Below are positions 1 through 12,100 of a DNA stretch of 64,000 nt, in pieces. Positions within the stretch are counted from its first letter, which is position 1. Each line of letters starts with the position of its first letter. Source of the DNA: Agelas oroides. Its lineage: Eukaryota > Porifera > Demospongiae > Agelasida > Agelasidae. The position numbers were made by a program, and so were the translations under genes. Below the pieces are notes generated by a model. That model was not told the DNA's origin, ran no database searches, and worked only from the letters and a program-made list of their open reading frames with translations. The DNA lies in NCBI GenBank assembly GCA_949130485.1, contig OX422191.1, positions 2,927,840 to 2,991,839 on the forward strand, read 5' to 3'.

Positions 1-784
1 CACCCATAAATGCCCCATCCCCATCTCCCTTTATGTTTTAACTTCACACTTTATGTATGTGTGAAATTTTGAACATCGATGTGCCAGCGGTGTTGGTGCT
101 CCCCCACTCGACACACAACTCCTGCACTACATAGAAATCATCGACATACAAGCAATGAGATCCTTTAAATGTTGGGTTGTTCATCTACCACTATATTCTC
201 ACTGCACATACCTTTGAGGCCTTTTCTGTTTGCAACTTGGCATGCAAACACTATAATCCTGTGTATTTATCTTTACCTTTCATGTGCAGTAGCTACCAAA
301 TTTCCAGACCTGCAACTGCTCCTTTACCTCCTCCAGGGGCGTAAATTCCTTCTACAACAAACAACATTGTACACTTCACTATGTTTTTTGCTTGCAATTG
401 GGCAGAGAGGTGGAGATTGGAGAATACACTGAATCAGGGGCGGATCCTGTGGGGGGGCCTGAGCAAGCGTGCGGAGGTTTACCGCGCACTTAGCGCACAG
501 AGCTACTCCGACACAGCCCACATCTCTATAATTGTGAATCACTGCTTCATGTCCTGCAAACATAAAGCACTCAAATCTGCAGTTCCCAAGAGACAGTTCT
601 GCGGCTGTGCCTCCAATACAAAGGCTGATTCAGAAGAAAAGGGGCTCCGAGAAACGACCATACGATGAATCACCTGAGTTAATTTATACACTCCAGTTGC
701 CATAAATTTTGCGTGGTTATGGTGGTCTCCGACGGCCTCAGAAGCAGTCTCATATAGGAGGCACGTAGGCAGGGGGGGCGGTTC
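1..784. other. Non-coding, repeat-like stretch
   Basis: I see no convincing gene here. The only reading frames are short and overlap on both strands. Around 435-520 there is a G-rich segment starting with GGGGCGGATCC that resembles the segment near 15,910-16,025 and belongs to a dispersed repeat. Confidence 0.5.
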
Positions 785-788
785 GCAC

Positions 789-923
789 TGGCGGTTCCAG
801 GCCCGGGCAAGCCCGGGCATTGCTTGTGTAAAATTCTGGTCAATTGTGGTTATTGCTTACGGAAACTCGTAGCGGCTCCGCCGCGCGTATCACCTGCCCG
901 GGTAACCTCGCAGCTCTGAAACC
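789..923. repeat. Short MITE-like repeat, TGGCGGTTYC family, copy 1
   Basis: The unit begins TGGCGGTTCCAGGCCC, runs through a core with TCAATTGTGGTTATT and GGAAACTCG, and ends near CAGCTCTGAAACC. It closely matches 20,239-20,377, whose two ends (TGGTGGTTCC and GAAACCGCCA) form short inverted termini, and partly matches 62,359-62,448. This copy has lost the last bases of its right end. It is a short non-autonomous DNA element by structure. Confidence 0.7.
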
Positions 924-1006
924 TCTAATGGGGGTTCGAGGGGGTTCGCTCGAACCCCCCTTATGGCCTCCAAAAGGTTTATATACACCGCTTAGGCCAG
1001 ACCTAC

Positions 1007-2022
1007 TTAAGGTGGCGGGGGAAGTCACTCGGCGGAGGTTAACGAAAACATAAACCTGGGTTACAGTCAGGACCAGTGTTACTCCTAGTTTCAGGGCTAG
1101 GGTTTGGTTTAGGGCAATCTTGCTTTCCCTAATTTTAAAAAAGGGTTTTAGTAGCTCATTAATATATTCATGAACCAAAATTGCCACTCGATGGACGCAT
1201 CTACACGCTCACTGCAGGTAGCGTCCTAACCACCAATGTATCTCAAATCAGTCTGTGCCAGCTTTTGTTCAGAGCTACTTCCAAAGTCAGGCTAGACTCA
1301 CGTTTGTCACTACTTTTGGAATGGACAACTTTGACTGCACCAAAATGAATGCACGTTTCAAAAAATTCACAGCTTGTCTACGGGAGGGGCTCATTCACGA
1401 GTGCAAGCAAGCATTACTAGCCCCACCTCTCCCCCTTATGTCGCTAAACAACTCACGGCTCTGTTCCACACACAACCACCGTTCAGCTCCCTTGGGTACC
1501 AGAGTGTAGCACCAACGATAAATTGCGTATTCTAGTTAAAGCCCAGCCCAGCACTCGAAGCACCTGGCCACGGTCACCAACTAGGCTAGGCATACGATCG
1601 CAAGACCTGGGCCTGCCCAATGAGTACTGTCTTGGCCACTGTGGCCTTTCTGCTGCTTCTAGACACAAGCTTGCTTTCACAAGCAGGCACTACGTACTAC
1701 TCACAGCTACTGACACTACAGCACTCTACTAAACTCCTTCTTTTTATTTTATTTTATTTTTATTTTATCTAAGCTTATCTTCAAAGTTCCGACCACCACA
1801 TGAAGGGTACCGCCAGGCCACATCTTAACTAACTTAATTATAAACTGATTATTGGATGCCAATGCCGACAGGAAATGGGGAAAATCCCCAATTTTACGAC
1901 AGTGAACGGTTTGAGACTCCTAAAACGGACTGTGCGCTAAAATTTTACCAAGACAAAGAGTTCAATGGGCTTGGATTCCAGGTTTGTCGACCTTGAAAAT
2001 GTAGGGTTACCTGCCACCTTAA
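1007..2022. mobile_element. TTAA-flanked non-autonomous DNA transposon, copy 1
   Basis: The element starts TTAAGGTGGC and ends GCCACCTTAA, so it has short terminal inverted repeats with TTAA at both edges, as in piggyBac-type target duplications. Related copies lie at 13,308-14,064 (opposite orientation) and 48,623-48,994. All three share internal blocks such as CCTGACTGTAACCCA and GAATATATTAAT. The small reading frames inside occur on both strands and resemble no transposase. The superfamily assignment rests only on TTAA and is inference. Confidence 0.7.
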
Positions 2023-4264
2023 TGGTTTGTTGCTCGAGTCCGGCGGGTCAACCATTTTATGAGATTTGATCACGTGATCGAATTAATACACACGCGCACG
2101 TGGCTTCGTCACAGATGGCTCGTTTGTGGCTCAGCGTGAAAGTCGTTTCAGGTTGCAATGTGCTATTCGGGTGCAGAATCATTAACTGTTCCCAGGAGGA
2201 AACTTTTGGCAATTTATTGTCAAGATCAGAGGAGGAGAAGTTCTCAGAGAATGACTTTTTTTTCTTTTTTTCGGTGACTGGAGTGCAGGTGGTAACTGCA
2301 TCCCAAGTGCAAATTATCGAGTGTAGGTAGCAGGCCATTTCGTCCAGCCCATAACAGACTGTTGAGCAGATCCACTAGAGGCACACACTTCCAGGTGCAT
2401 GGTGAGCAAGCAGCAAGGGCACAAACTTTGACTAAGAGAAACCCACTAACTACACATAGTGTGGAAGCTTGACTAGATTAGGGCAAAAGTGGAACAGGGG
2501 ATTGGAGTTAAGTGCACAATCCAGCTTCCATAGTCATTGGGGTGAAGTGAAGCTTATTTGGTATTGCCATGTAGAAGAGGGGTGCTAATAGGTGGTAATT
2601 GAAGCCATGTAGAGGCAAGATGATACAAAGGGAGCCAACTTGCTGGGCAGAAGATGGCCATGCTACTGTTGTATACATCTATATCTAAATTGTATAGAAA
2701 ATAAGAACACCACACATATGCTACTGAAAGACATCAGTCGGTGTTGTAAAGAAGCGCTGTTGCCATGAAAAGTACTGTAGAGGCATGGGATGTGCTGTAG
2801 TGCAGCAAGCCTGTAGCGAAGTGCGCACTTCATTTAGCTAGGTATCAAAGTGACTTGTAGCACTTCACTTAAGTATCAAAGTGACTTGTAGCTCAGTGTA
2901 GCTGTGCTGTATCGGTAGTCTGCTACCAGAAAGTTGTAGCTAATAGACCTAGCTTGCTAACAGTGTACCTACCTTAGTTATTATACAAGGCTCCAGAGCT
3001 GCAAGTCAAGATGAAGTTTAGTGTGGTCACTGAAGTGTCAACATTTTTGATCATAACTCAGGTTAGCAGTGGTTTAAAAAAAATCGCATATTCTCATTTT
3101 TAGCAAATGTAAGTACCTTCATGTCAAGATAGCTAGTTTGGCCACTGTAATATCCTGTCACCCTAGGTCCAATTCATTGTATAGCCCCGTGCAATCGCCG
3201 TGAATTAGCTCTTGACCTTAGTGCTTGCACTGTAGATACTTCAATGATAACTGTTTCAAGCTGTGGTGTCAAACTTCAGCAAGTCCTCTCAGGCTTAGAA
3301 AGAAAGGCTAAAATATTGGACATACACATGCACTTTTGTGGCTTTTCATTCATTCATTCATTCATTCTTTACTATAATTTGTTTTCTTTTCACTTGGGGT
3401 GTAATTACTGCCACCCGGGTCTACTTTGTGATTAAGCTAGCACGAGCAACAAAACATTAAGTAGGTCTGGCCTTAACTGTACATTTTAAATGTCCTACTG
3501 TTCGAAAGTGGTCCACTAGTCTCGCTGCTATTGAGAATCACCGCCGTCCAAACGAGTCTGGTTGGAGCTATGCGAGTTTGTTCATGGAGGACCAGCGCGA
3601 GATCCAGAGATTGAAGGAGGCTCGCGCGGGGGCATATATATAGAGTGGGGGTTGGGGTGGCGCGCATACCGCGCAGTTGTCTGTGCAATCCCAAGTGTTT
3701 GGGCTCATTAAGCACATGTACATTACGCCCAAAATTGTTCTTTTCTGCAATTCATAAATTTTTAGCTTGTTATGCCTAAAAGAGTACTGATTATGCTGAA
3801 ATTATGCTCACGAAATATTGGTCTAATACAGACATCTGAATTTCGCTGGCGATAGCTCCATATCTGATGGGGATGTCACAATACTTTTACATACCCTTAT
3901 AAACTTCAATCTTTGCTGCATCCAACGGTACCAGTTTCATGTCCATAGGTTGTAGTGTTCAGGAGATATAAGTGCACAAAGTTACCCATGCACACCAAAA
4001 CCACCAAATTCACGGCTTATAACTAATGGAGATTTCACCCATGTAAGTATTTTCAGAAAGCACAGAAACAGATCTTTAATCTGGTGCAAGTCTGGTCTTG
4101 ATAGCACCCTGCATTCATACGCTATGGGTACCTAAATCTCACCAATTTCAGAGGCTTGAAGCTGGATCCAGCTTTTACAGTGTTCTCACATACCGACGGG
4201 AGTAGTAACAGCGGTCTCGACAACTGTCTGGACCCTTGACCATGCACCTCAAATACACATATCT
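2023..4264. other. Intergenic, no supported gene
   Basis: No gene or splice-consistent coding run is visible. The stretch holds a T-rich run near 2,255, a short (ATTC)n run at 3,346-3,366 and a G-rich segment at 3,600-3,690 (CGCGCGGGGGCATATATATAG) related to the repeat at 15,905-16,025. The 2,820-2,900 part has a short imperfect duplication (GTATCAAAGTGACTTGTAG twice). Confidence 0.5.
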
Positions 4265-4267
4265 TGA

Positions 4268-4627
4268 AGGACAGATCGTTCGCATGAACACAGCTTGAAA
4301 CAGATGGTCCCGAAATCTGCCGTCTGGCACAGCTCTTTCGTTGTACGACAACCGTCCACCTTCACTCCCCTAATATTCTCTGCGACCGGGGGAATGGCCA
4401 AACAGAGCACAACCTTTTACAAGAGGCTGGCCTCCCTCCTTGCTGACAAATGGGAACACTCCTACAGTTCAACCCTCTCCTGGCTAAGATGCCTCCTCTC
4501 ATTCTCCCTCCTGAGATCTGCCGTCCAATGCATCAGAGGCGCACGCTCCTCTTGTGGCCATGCTTCCAGGTCCCCCCTCCCAATCGACCTGGTCAGCGCA
4601 GAAGCACACCTATCATCCGGACATTAG
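4268..4627 (+). pseudogene. Retroelement-derived C-terminal coding remnant
   Basis: A + strand frame of about 110 aa ends at 4,627. It contains FSATGGMAKQSTTFYKRL, then LSWLRCLLSFSLLRSAVQCI and RGARSSCGH. From memory, this GGM...FYKRLA...RC.LSF.LLRSA..CIRGARSS pattern is common at the C-terminal end of mobile-element polymerase proteins in marine invertebrate genomes; I cannot run a search to name the clade. An in-frame stop lies just upstream (4,265-4,267), and coding potential seems to continue upstream in another frame. It therefore looks frameshifted and truncated at the 5' side. Confidence 0.5.
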
Positions 4628-4845
4628 CATTATCACTATGTTTCTATTGTTTATATACAGATATATATACTTTCTCTTTTATTTTCTTGTGTCACTCATG
4701 GGAAAGAATTACATCATTTGCACTCATTATCATAACGGATATCACCGGAAGATGTTAGTAACGTACGTATACAAAATCCATGTAGACCCGTTGCGGCGCG
4801 AACGTTTATCTTATATATATCCCACCTAGTATAGTTTTGCCTATC

Positions 4846-5769
4846 AGTCTACACGCAGACCCCAGGCCACCACGCAAATCAGATTAGCAATTACAAGCAG
4901 TCAACTAAAGTTCAGCTTGTGTAAACTATTATTACGCAACAGTTCACAATACGGCTGTCATTCAGTTGCCGTTGCAAGTCCCGCGAACTTCCCGGGAATT
5001 TCCAAGCAGATTACTGAACAACATCACGACTTTGCTCAATCATAACTGGAAAAGCACTTGGAGTTTGACTAAGTTATACGAGTATTGTGTAGTCGGAGTG
5101 GGGAAAAACGTGTCCAGAAATTTACGGAGCTCTTGGCCGTTTTGCCCTAGTTGTGCGCCAAATCGAAAATCGATCACAGCTGAAAGCGGTCACTAGGGCA
5201 CTTGCATAAGCGCTTGTATCTCGGAGAGTACGATAGCTATGGAGATTGGACATTTTGTAAGTTATAGCAAAGAGCCAGAAAGGCTGTGTAGCGATGGTTG
5301 CGCTTTCGTAACGTGTTCTGTACCATGTCTACGTTCGAGCCTATGAAGCGATTTTTTGCCGATATTGTACACTTAGTATCTACCGTGTGACTTGAGCTGT
5401 TGGCTTCTAACTCGACTATGTTACAGTGCTGAATGTACTGTATATACGCTGTGAAGATCGTGTTCTAGCTCCACTTTGCCCCTAGTTGGGCGGTAAATCA
5501 AAGATGGCTCAGAATTGTACTTGTGTCTTGTGAGCGGAAGTAGTCTCTACCGCCGTATGCGGCACCCAGCAGATACAGTGACACTATGAACTTACACTTG
5601 GCAGCCCCCACAACAAGCTGTGTAAGTATCATCTCGATCCAGGTTTGCTACTACGAAATATAAAGCTTGAAAGTTGGCCGTGTGTAGAGCTCATTACGTA
5701 TTCATACCAGATTTGATGACGTCACGCGATTACGCGGGTGGAATAAATTTCGGGGTCTGCGTGTAGACT
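4846..5769. mobile_element. TIR element, 924 bp, AGTCTACACGCAGACCCC ends
   Basis: The left end AGTCTACACGCAGACCCC (4,846-4,863) is matched exactly in reverse complement at 5,752-5,769. No transposase frame is visible inside, so it is non-autonomous. A second pair of inverted sequences (GTTGCGGCGCGAACGTTTATC near 4,789 and its complement near 6,670-6,690) lies outside it and also encloses the elements at 5,979-6,656. This suggests the element is nested in an older one. Confidence 0.75.
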
Positions 5770-5978
5770 GTATACAACAGGTGGTTTACTGTGATAATTT
5801 CCCTCCCTGAGGGCTACAAGGGAAATTATGGCTCATAATTCCCTTTTTAGTTTACAGTCTACTACATTGTCAGACGATTTTACTACTGTGGCAGTAAATA
5901 ATATTGAAGTTACTGGAAACATATGCACATGTACAGATGTGTTTACAATAATAACAACAAAGGACCAATCAGGTGGGA

Positions 5979-6357
5979 TATAGACCTTATGCAATTGACG
6001 TCATCACCTCACGTAAACAAACGTGAAACGGACAGTAGACGGAAATCCGGATACTAAATGACCGCGGTCAATGGAGCTTAAGTACAGCGGAGCAGTTTGC
6101 GAGCTCCTTTCTCACCAGCGCAGTAAGTGATTTTACGTTTACACCCAGAATGTACAAGGCCTCAACAGGACCTAACACTCACCGAAGCGAATAAGCTTAC
6201 CTGCATGCTTCGTTGACGCAGCGAGCTCGTAAAGTGCTTCGCTGAACTTAAGCTCCATAGACCGCGGTCTTCCTTGCCACTCAAAATGGCGGCGTAGTAT
6301 CCGGATTCCGTCCACTTTCCGTTTTACGTTTACGTGAGGTATTGCATAAGGTCTATA
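5979..6357. mobile_element. Long inverted-repeat element, TATAGACCTTATGCAAT ends
   Basis: The left arm begins TATAGACCTTATGCAATTGA and the right arm ends TATTGCATAAGGTCTATA. The arms continue inward through matching TCCGGATACTA / TAGTATCCGGA and GACCGCGGTC blocks, so most of the element can fold into a hairpin. No coding capacity is visible. Confidence 0.7.
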
Positions 6358-6367
6358 TAATAGCTAT

Positions 6368-6473
6368 AGCACAGGTGGCCAGAGATTTATGGCTGTAGTA
6401 AACAAACCTCGTCCTCGGGCTACGCTCTTGGACTCGGTCTGTTTACTGCCATAAATCCCTGGCACCTGTGCTA
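6368..6473. repeat. Short inverted repeat (AGCACAGGTG ends)
   Basis: AGCACAGGTGGCCAGAGATT on the left pairs with the right arm ending AATCCCTGGCACCTGTGCT, and the inner GTAAACA / TGTTTAC parts also pair. It is a hairpin-forming MITE-like unit of about 106 bp. Confidence 0.65.
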
Positions 6474-6482
6474 CTTATTGAA

Positions 6483-6656
6483 TACCCGCCATTTTGGTGG
6501 TCAAAATTACCGGTGGTCAGAAGTGTAAAACAGTGTGCACAACGCGCATAGCTGAACAAGATGAGTTCTCAATCAGCTTCGATACCGATAGCTTCGTTAT
6601 CAAGTACGCGAAGCACTATGACCACCGGCAATTTTGACCACCAAAATGGCGGGTAA
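6483..6656. mobile_element. MITE with TACCCGCCATTTTGGTGGTC ends
   Basis: The left arm TACCCGCCATTTTGGTGGTC and the right arm GACCACCAAAATGGCGGGTA are perfect inverted repeats, continuing inward through AAAATTACCGGTGG / CCACCGGCAATTTT. There is no reading frame. Confidence 0.75.
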
Positions 6657-7189
6657 TGATATTCGTGAGATAAACGTTCGCGCCGCAACTGGTCTATACC
6701 TACACTACCTCCTCTGGATAGCTGCGGTGGAGGACTGGGTACGAGGCTAGTGAATAATGGGTCGCTCTAAAGTAGGAACGAGGAAATGAGGAAATGGGAC
6801 ATTGCATTTTACTCAGCAAACAGGCTGACATGTTGCCTTTAACAGTAATACTGCAGTCATCAAATGTGATGAGAAAGTTAATGCCCATCCAGCATTTAAT
6901 GAGAAGATCATCTATACCTTACAGTTTGCACCAAAGGGGTATGCAACGGCATTGCATATTGCATCATGGTCGGCAAGCTATACTTCACTTTTGGCAGCTT
7001 GTTAGGTTTCTTTAAGTTTGTGACTTATTGTTCCAACTTTCTGTGAGGAGTCTTCTTCGGTTTCTTGCTTCATTAGGGCCACGTTTCACATACATGCAGC
7101 ACTGTTATTCACAAAAGCATGTATTCATGATTCTATATCAATCAATTTTATTATTTAAGTGACATGCATTGAAAATGCCCAGTCATGTT

Positions 7190-7597
7190 TTATGACTTAT
7201 GAGTCACTGTGATTGTAAATGTGCATGTGGTGAAAAAAATGACAAAAGGTGAGTGATATAAAAAACTACAACGTAATTTATACATTTTATAAATAAACTT
7301 AGCAATTGTACAAGTATTAATTTCAGAGTTAAGAATATATAAATTGAGGTGCATAAAAGTATGGTCTCTTTCGGTTATAATAAAGAACAGCTCATTTCGC
7401 AAGTTTCGTAGTTTACTACATTCCATCACAAAATGAAATTCAGTCTCAACTTTATCATTATTACATAACTTACACACCCTTTCCCCTAGTAGCACCTTAG
7501 GAATCCGATATCTACCAGTCTCCACTGCCAGCGGAAGGCACCCAGCACGCAGCGAAGCCATCGCCCATCTCTGGCCAGGGCCGAGTGGGGCCAACAC
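7190..7597 (-). pseudogene. Non-LTR retrotransposon C-terminal fragment
   Basis: On the - strand a 135-aa frame contains PLAVETGRYRIP, then ERVCKLCNNDKVETEFHF and VMECSKLRNLR. The Cys-x2-Cys...His-x4-Cys arrangement with a 'VExEFHF..EC' core is typical of the zinc-binding tail that follows reverse transcriptase in LINE-type elements of aquatic invertebrates (family knowledge, not searched). The part encoded downstream of this motif looks like degenerate tail. No reverse transcriptase core is visible on the 5' side (beyond 7,597), so this is a 5'-truncated copy, as usual for LINEs. Confidence 0.6.
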
Positions 7598-8322
7598 AAA
7601 ACCGGCAGTATCAGCACAGCTTTTAATTAGTTTGTAGTTATACAGTTCACTTCCACTTTCTGAGTTTCTAACTGGTCTATATAATATATGACAAATCCAT
7701 GTTTGCAGTCATTCTTCAGTGAATACACACACCAGCTCTGTGGAGATCAGACATATAATGTGATATAATTACTGTGCACGTCAGTGTGATTTATAATTGC
7801 ATGCACTGGGTACAGGAGGTAATGTTCAACAGCTTTATAGCTAAGTGAGACAATTCTACAAGAATAATCAGCACTAGAAATAGTATGGATCAAATAACTG
7901 GAGTGTGTGGATATACTTTGTCAGTATATAGTTGGTTTCCTCATCAGAGAAGGGTAGGCCTAATGCAAACAAAAGTATATAGGCCTACCCCTCTAGCAAA
8001 TACTTGAGCTACTTTGCACAACATGTACACTCTACTGTCCTGTTTTACAACTCACCGATTGTGTCCGACATAGTTCACTGGCGTTGCCGTCGATCTCCAT
8101 GCATTTCCCCATTTCTTCATTTCCCCATTTCTCATTTCCCATTTCCCGTTCCTACTTTTAGAGTGACCCGTGATAAGTTGGCGAGGTTGGTATCAGATTT
8201 ATTAACCTGATATAATGATTGGTCAGAATTATTAACCATAGTGAGAAGACGCACTCCCCTGAGCTAACCATACAGAAAGGTCACGAAATGACGTAATAAC
8301 GAATACGACATGTATATGATAA
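7598..8322. other. Intergenic, no supported gene
   Basis: I find no gene. Around 8,100-8,160 there is a low-complexity run of CATTTCCC-like repeats (CCCATTTCTCATTTCCCATT). Confidence 0.5.
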
Positions 8323-8764
8323 GGCCACTCCAAATGAGACTATAGTTTCCCGTCCTCCGCCCGCCCCCTCTGGAGACTACCGCGCCATTTGGCCATTATG
8401 GCCATTATTATTCTAAATACCCGAAATATTTCAAAATTATCTGCAGTGCCGTGTCCGGTCATCCAACGTGCAACTTACTGCTAGTGCGTAGTACAGTAGC
8501 AAACGTACTAGACTCGTGTAAAAGCAGACATAGCACCAACGTCGCCCGATTCAGTGGAACGCTAATAGTATGAATGTGTTCGACAGCTCCAGGATGCGGA
8601 CATTCTGACGCAGACTCGCAGTTCATCCGGACATTGTTTCTCGCGCGAATTTAATTCGTGCTTATAATGAGATTTATAGTAATGGTTAATGGTAATGGAC
8701 CGCCCGCCCGCATGTAAAATGAAAAAAGTCAGGACGGGAAACTAAAGTCTCATTTGGAGTGGCC
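8323..8764. mobile_element. TIR element just upstream of copy A
   Basis: The left end GGCCACTCCAAATGAGAC pairs exactly with GTCTCATTTGGAGTGGCC at the right end. The arms continue through TTTCCCGTCCT / AGGACGGGAAA and the CCGCCCGCC blocks. The element is about 440 bp with no transposase frame. It ends only about 170 bases before the copy A start codon, so it may lie in or next to the promoter. Confidence 0.75.
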
Positions 8765-8935
8765 TAATATACCTCCTTTATATTATCATGATAAAATCCG
8801 CAATTGAACTTACTCGTGTGGCAGCTCGCGCCAATAAGGTGAAAACGTTATTGCTGACATGAGATATCCTACTTTTGTTATTTAGTCGCTAAATATTTGC
8901 TTGAAAGTTCGTTGAAGCAAGATCTTTTGGGTCTC

Positions 8936-9127
8936 ATGGAGATTTATATCGCTCGTCCGCTACTTTTGCGGGTCCTCATCGGCTGTTTGGTTGCAGCGAT
9001 CGTCGCTGCGCAGACTCCTACACAGCTGAAGGTGTTCCGAGGTACCCTCGTCCACTCCAGGGTACGTACTGAGATGGAAATGTTGGAGGATTATCTCATT
9101 GGCATCAACGAGGGGAACTACGGAACG
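8936..9127 (+). CDS. GDA-like: Copy A exon 1: signal peptide and GDA N-terminus
   Basis: The exon has 64 codons and ends in phase 0 at ACG|GTGAGT. The start ATG at 8,936 was chosen because the peptide then begins ME, like copy B, and gives a 26-residue leader ending VAAQ in both. The core LLLRVLIGCLVAAIVAA is a typical hydrophobic signal segment. It is followed directly by TQLKVFRGTLVHS, which aligns with the start of cytosolic GDA (FRGTFVHS). No clear TATA box or other promoter element is evident. Confidence 0.8.
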
Positions 9128-12100
9128 GTGAGTTGCAGGAATCATGGAATACACACACGGCGTAGTGCATGAGGGAAATTTTTCGCATGTCCGTACACTA
9201 CGGCATCAATCACAGCAAGACGGTCGGCCGTTACCTCATTGGCATCAACGAGGGGAACTACGGAACGGTGAGTTGCTCGCCTTTTTGCCATCAGGGTATC
9301 GCTACCATGCACAGTTTTAGTGAGTGCTGCATTTTCTGGCCTCCTTCCAGTTTAGAGCATATTTGTGCGAAGTTATTCTGGATTTTCTGAATGCTTTGAT
9401 TTTGGAATTCTAGTTAATACTATGGTCAGTCTGTTCACACTGAACTGAAATGGTCTCGTGCCTGCACATATGAAAATGAGGTTTGGTGTTCTAAGCAATA
9501 TTTGTCATGGGAGGGTCACTCTTGGATTTAACAGCTCGAATCAGACTGCAGAAAGCGTAGCATGATGCAAGCATTTGTATTTTGACCCAAATATGGGGTA
9601 GAACAAACTTTTCAAGCTATTTATTCTCAGCTACCCCCAAAGACTTTGTGGCCTTCTGTAAAACATACAGTGTGCATGTTAGCTATAAGTAGCTAGCTAT
9701 GTACATATAATGAGCTTTCACAGAAAACTTGGTCCAGACCTGTTTCAAAACCTGGTTGCAGACATTCAAGTGGTTAAGAGACAGTGGTTAAATAATTTTA
9801 ATTGCTGTTTATATGTTAGCATAGTGGGAAGTAATAACCTGACCCAGTATCATCTTGCCGTCACGAACATCTGTACATTGGTTACTATAGCCAATTTCTT
9901 GCTATAGTGATCCATGTGACAAGAAATGCGACTCAGAATACCATAACGTTTTGGAAGGGCCTGAGATAGTCTCGTCCCCAGACCTCATTCGGCGTGTATA
10001 TTGCTTCCAATATAACGCGCGGGAAAGTGATCCGCGCTGGGGTTGGTTTTGGGTCTGGGACCGAGACTAGGCCTGAGAATGAGACTAAGCTTGAAACTTA
10101 AGTTGTTCAAATGACAGACCCTGAATTTTTCAGGGGTATGCACAGAAAAATTGTAGGGAGATGTGGTTCAATGATTATTCATGCACAAGGTTGTTGGAAG
10201 TGGTGCTACCGTTAAAGCTACAGCCTTACCATTTTTTTTAAATTAAAGGTGAAAAAAAAAAACAGTGAAAAATTTTTGCTTGGTGCTATCTGCATTGAGT
10301 GTCAAAGAGGACAGAAGTCAAGTATATGCAATGATTTGGCCAGGAAATATCTTTTGCCAAAGCTGCTTGTTTTGCATCAATTTTGCCATGTATGTGTATA
10401 TTAATAAATTTATTGTTGCTGAATCCCTGCCCATCAAATGATTGACACTCAGAATGAAGATATTCCAGGGAAGATTTTGCTAATTCTTGGGTACACTTTA
10501 CTGAAACTGAGCCCAGTTTTTAATACAACTCAATCTACTTGCAGCATAACTAAGGTTAATTTTGCATGCCAGATAGTTTCCATTGCTGCCATGCAGTGTC
10601 ACAGTACTTTCATAGCATTTTTGAATATTTTATTGCTCTTTATCAATGATCAGATTTATGAAGTGAAGGACACTACTAAACTGTAACCAAATTTGGAACT
10701 AGAGCTCTGTAGAGCACATACCCCGAGCGCTGTGTAGCTATGCACATGCTTCCATGAGGATAGGAACAAACCGTCCTCTCACAAATGTACGCTGTATAGT
10801 GAACCCTAGGAACACTGAAACCATCATCTCACATTGTACATTAACACCAAGGGTGCGTCGTGCCACCGAAGGCACGTGGCAAGGTATCTGGGTGTGGTTG
10901 ATAGGCGTGCCCATGATGCCAACTCAAAATGCAGGGTTTTAAGTGTTTGTAGATTGTATCTAGCAAAAGGAAGCACAGACAAGGCAGTTTTTCACAGGTT
11001 GAAGGTATTTAGCACTAATAGAATGGCCTGGATCTGGAGAACTGGTGTTTTTTTGTGCCAACAGACAGATGGACAGACAGACAGACAGACAGACAATGAT
11101 GACAGACGGACACGACCGATCACTTTACCCTTTGCGCATGTGCATGGGGTAATTGCATGCACTATTTGTAACTAGCTATGCAAGAAATGGCTTTGGTCAG
11201 CTCAGCCATACAGAGTGGCACTGCTGCTGTCACTTGCAAGACCTGCTTGTACACTCAAGAGTAATCTCAGGTGCAGTAAGGCATGACTGCAAACTGAAAC
11301 TTTGAGGCAACATTAGTGTGGTTGATTGATGATGTTAGTTGTGTCTACACCCACACACACACTATTTAGTGAAGAAAAGAAAAATGTTGTAATAGAAAAC
11401 AATGTGTCCACGGGCCTCAGTTACTAAATTGCCAGATGCAAAGCCACTTAAATTTATCTCAGATAAAAAGATCCCTAGTAATTATAAAGTGCAAGAGGAA
11501 ATTTTCACCCTTTCAGCCCACTAACATTATCACAAACTTCATTCAACTGTCCTCTAAGTCCTCATCAACAGCAAAGTCCAGCTGTGATGTGCCTCCAGCG
11601 AAGTGACATTGTAGTTAGCGATTGGTTTTGTCCGTCTGTCAGTCAGTTTGTCAGTCCGGTGAAAAATTGAATATAGACAGGGTTAGACGAATTCCAAAAC
11701 TGACAGTAGCATTGACATTGTAAAAAAAGTGACCTATGTGTACCTCATAGGAAGCAAAGCGGTTCTATACCCTCTGCTTTTCCAGCAGTTTCCTATTTAA
11801 CGTCGTGATCATCCACCATTAATACGGTCAATACCATAGAGTCCGGGTATTCGCGGACTTGACACGTGTCCATAATTTTGATACGGTGGAGTCCAGGCAT
11901 ACACAGCGAAATTTCCGTAATGCTACCCCGATCTGTATACTTTTTGAAAAAGCGTTTATAGCTATCAGCATGGACCTTAGAAGAGACAGAAAGCATTCTC
12001 ATAAATTTAGGGAAATGCTGGAAACCCAAGCCCAAGGGTACGAACAAGCCCAGGATGCAGAAGCGAGGAGACAAAGAGAAGCCCAGTCAAAGAGAAGGTA

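Noticed and set aside
840-1187. Opposed open frames on both strands
   Set aside because: They cover the TGGCGGTTYC repeat and the start of the TTAA element. The same translations recur at other copies.
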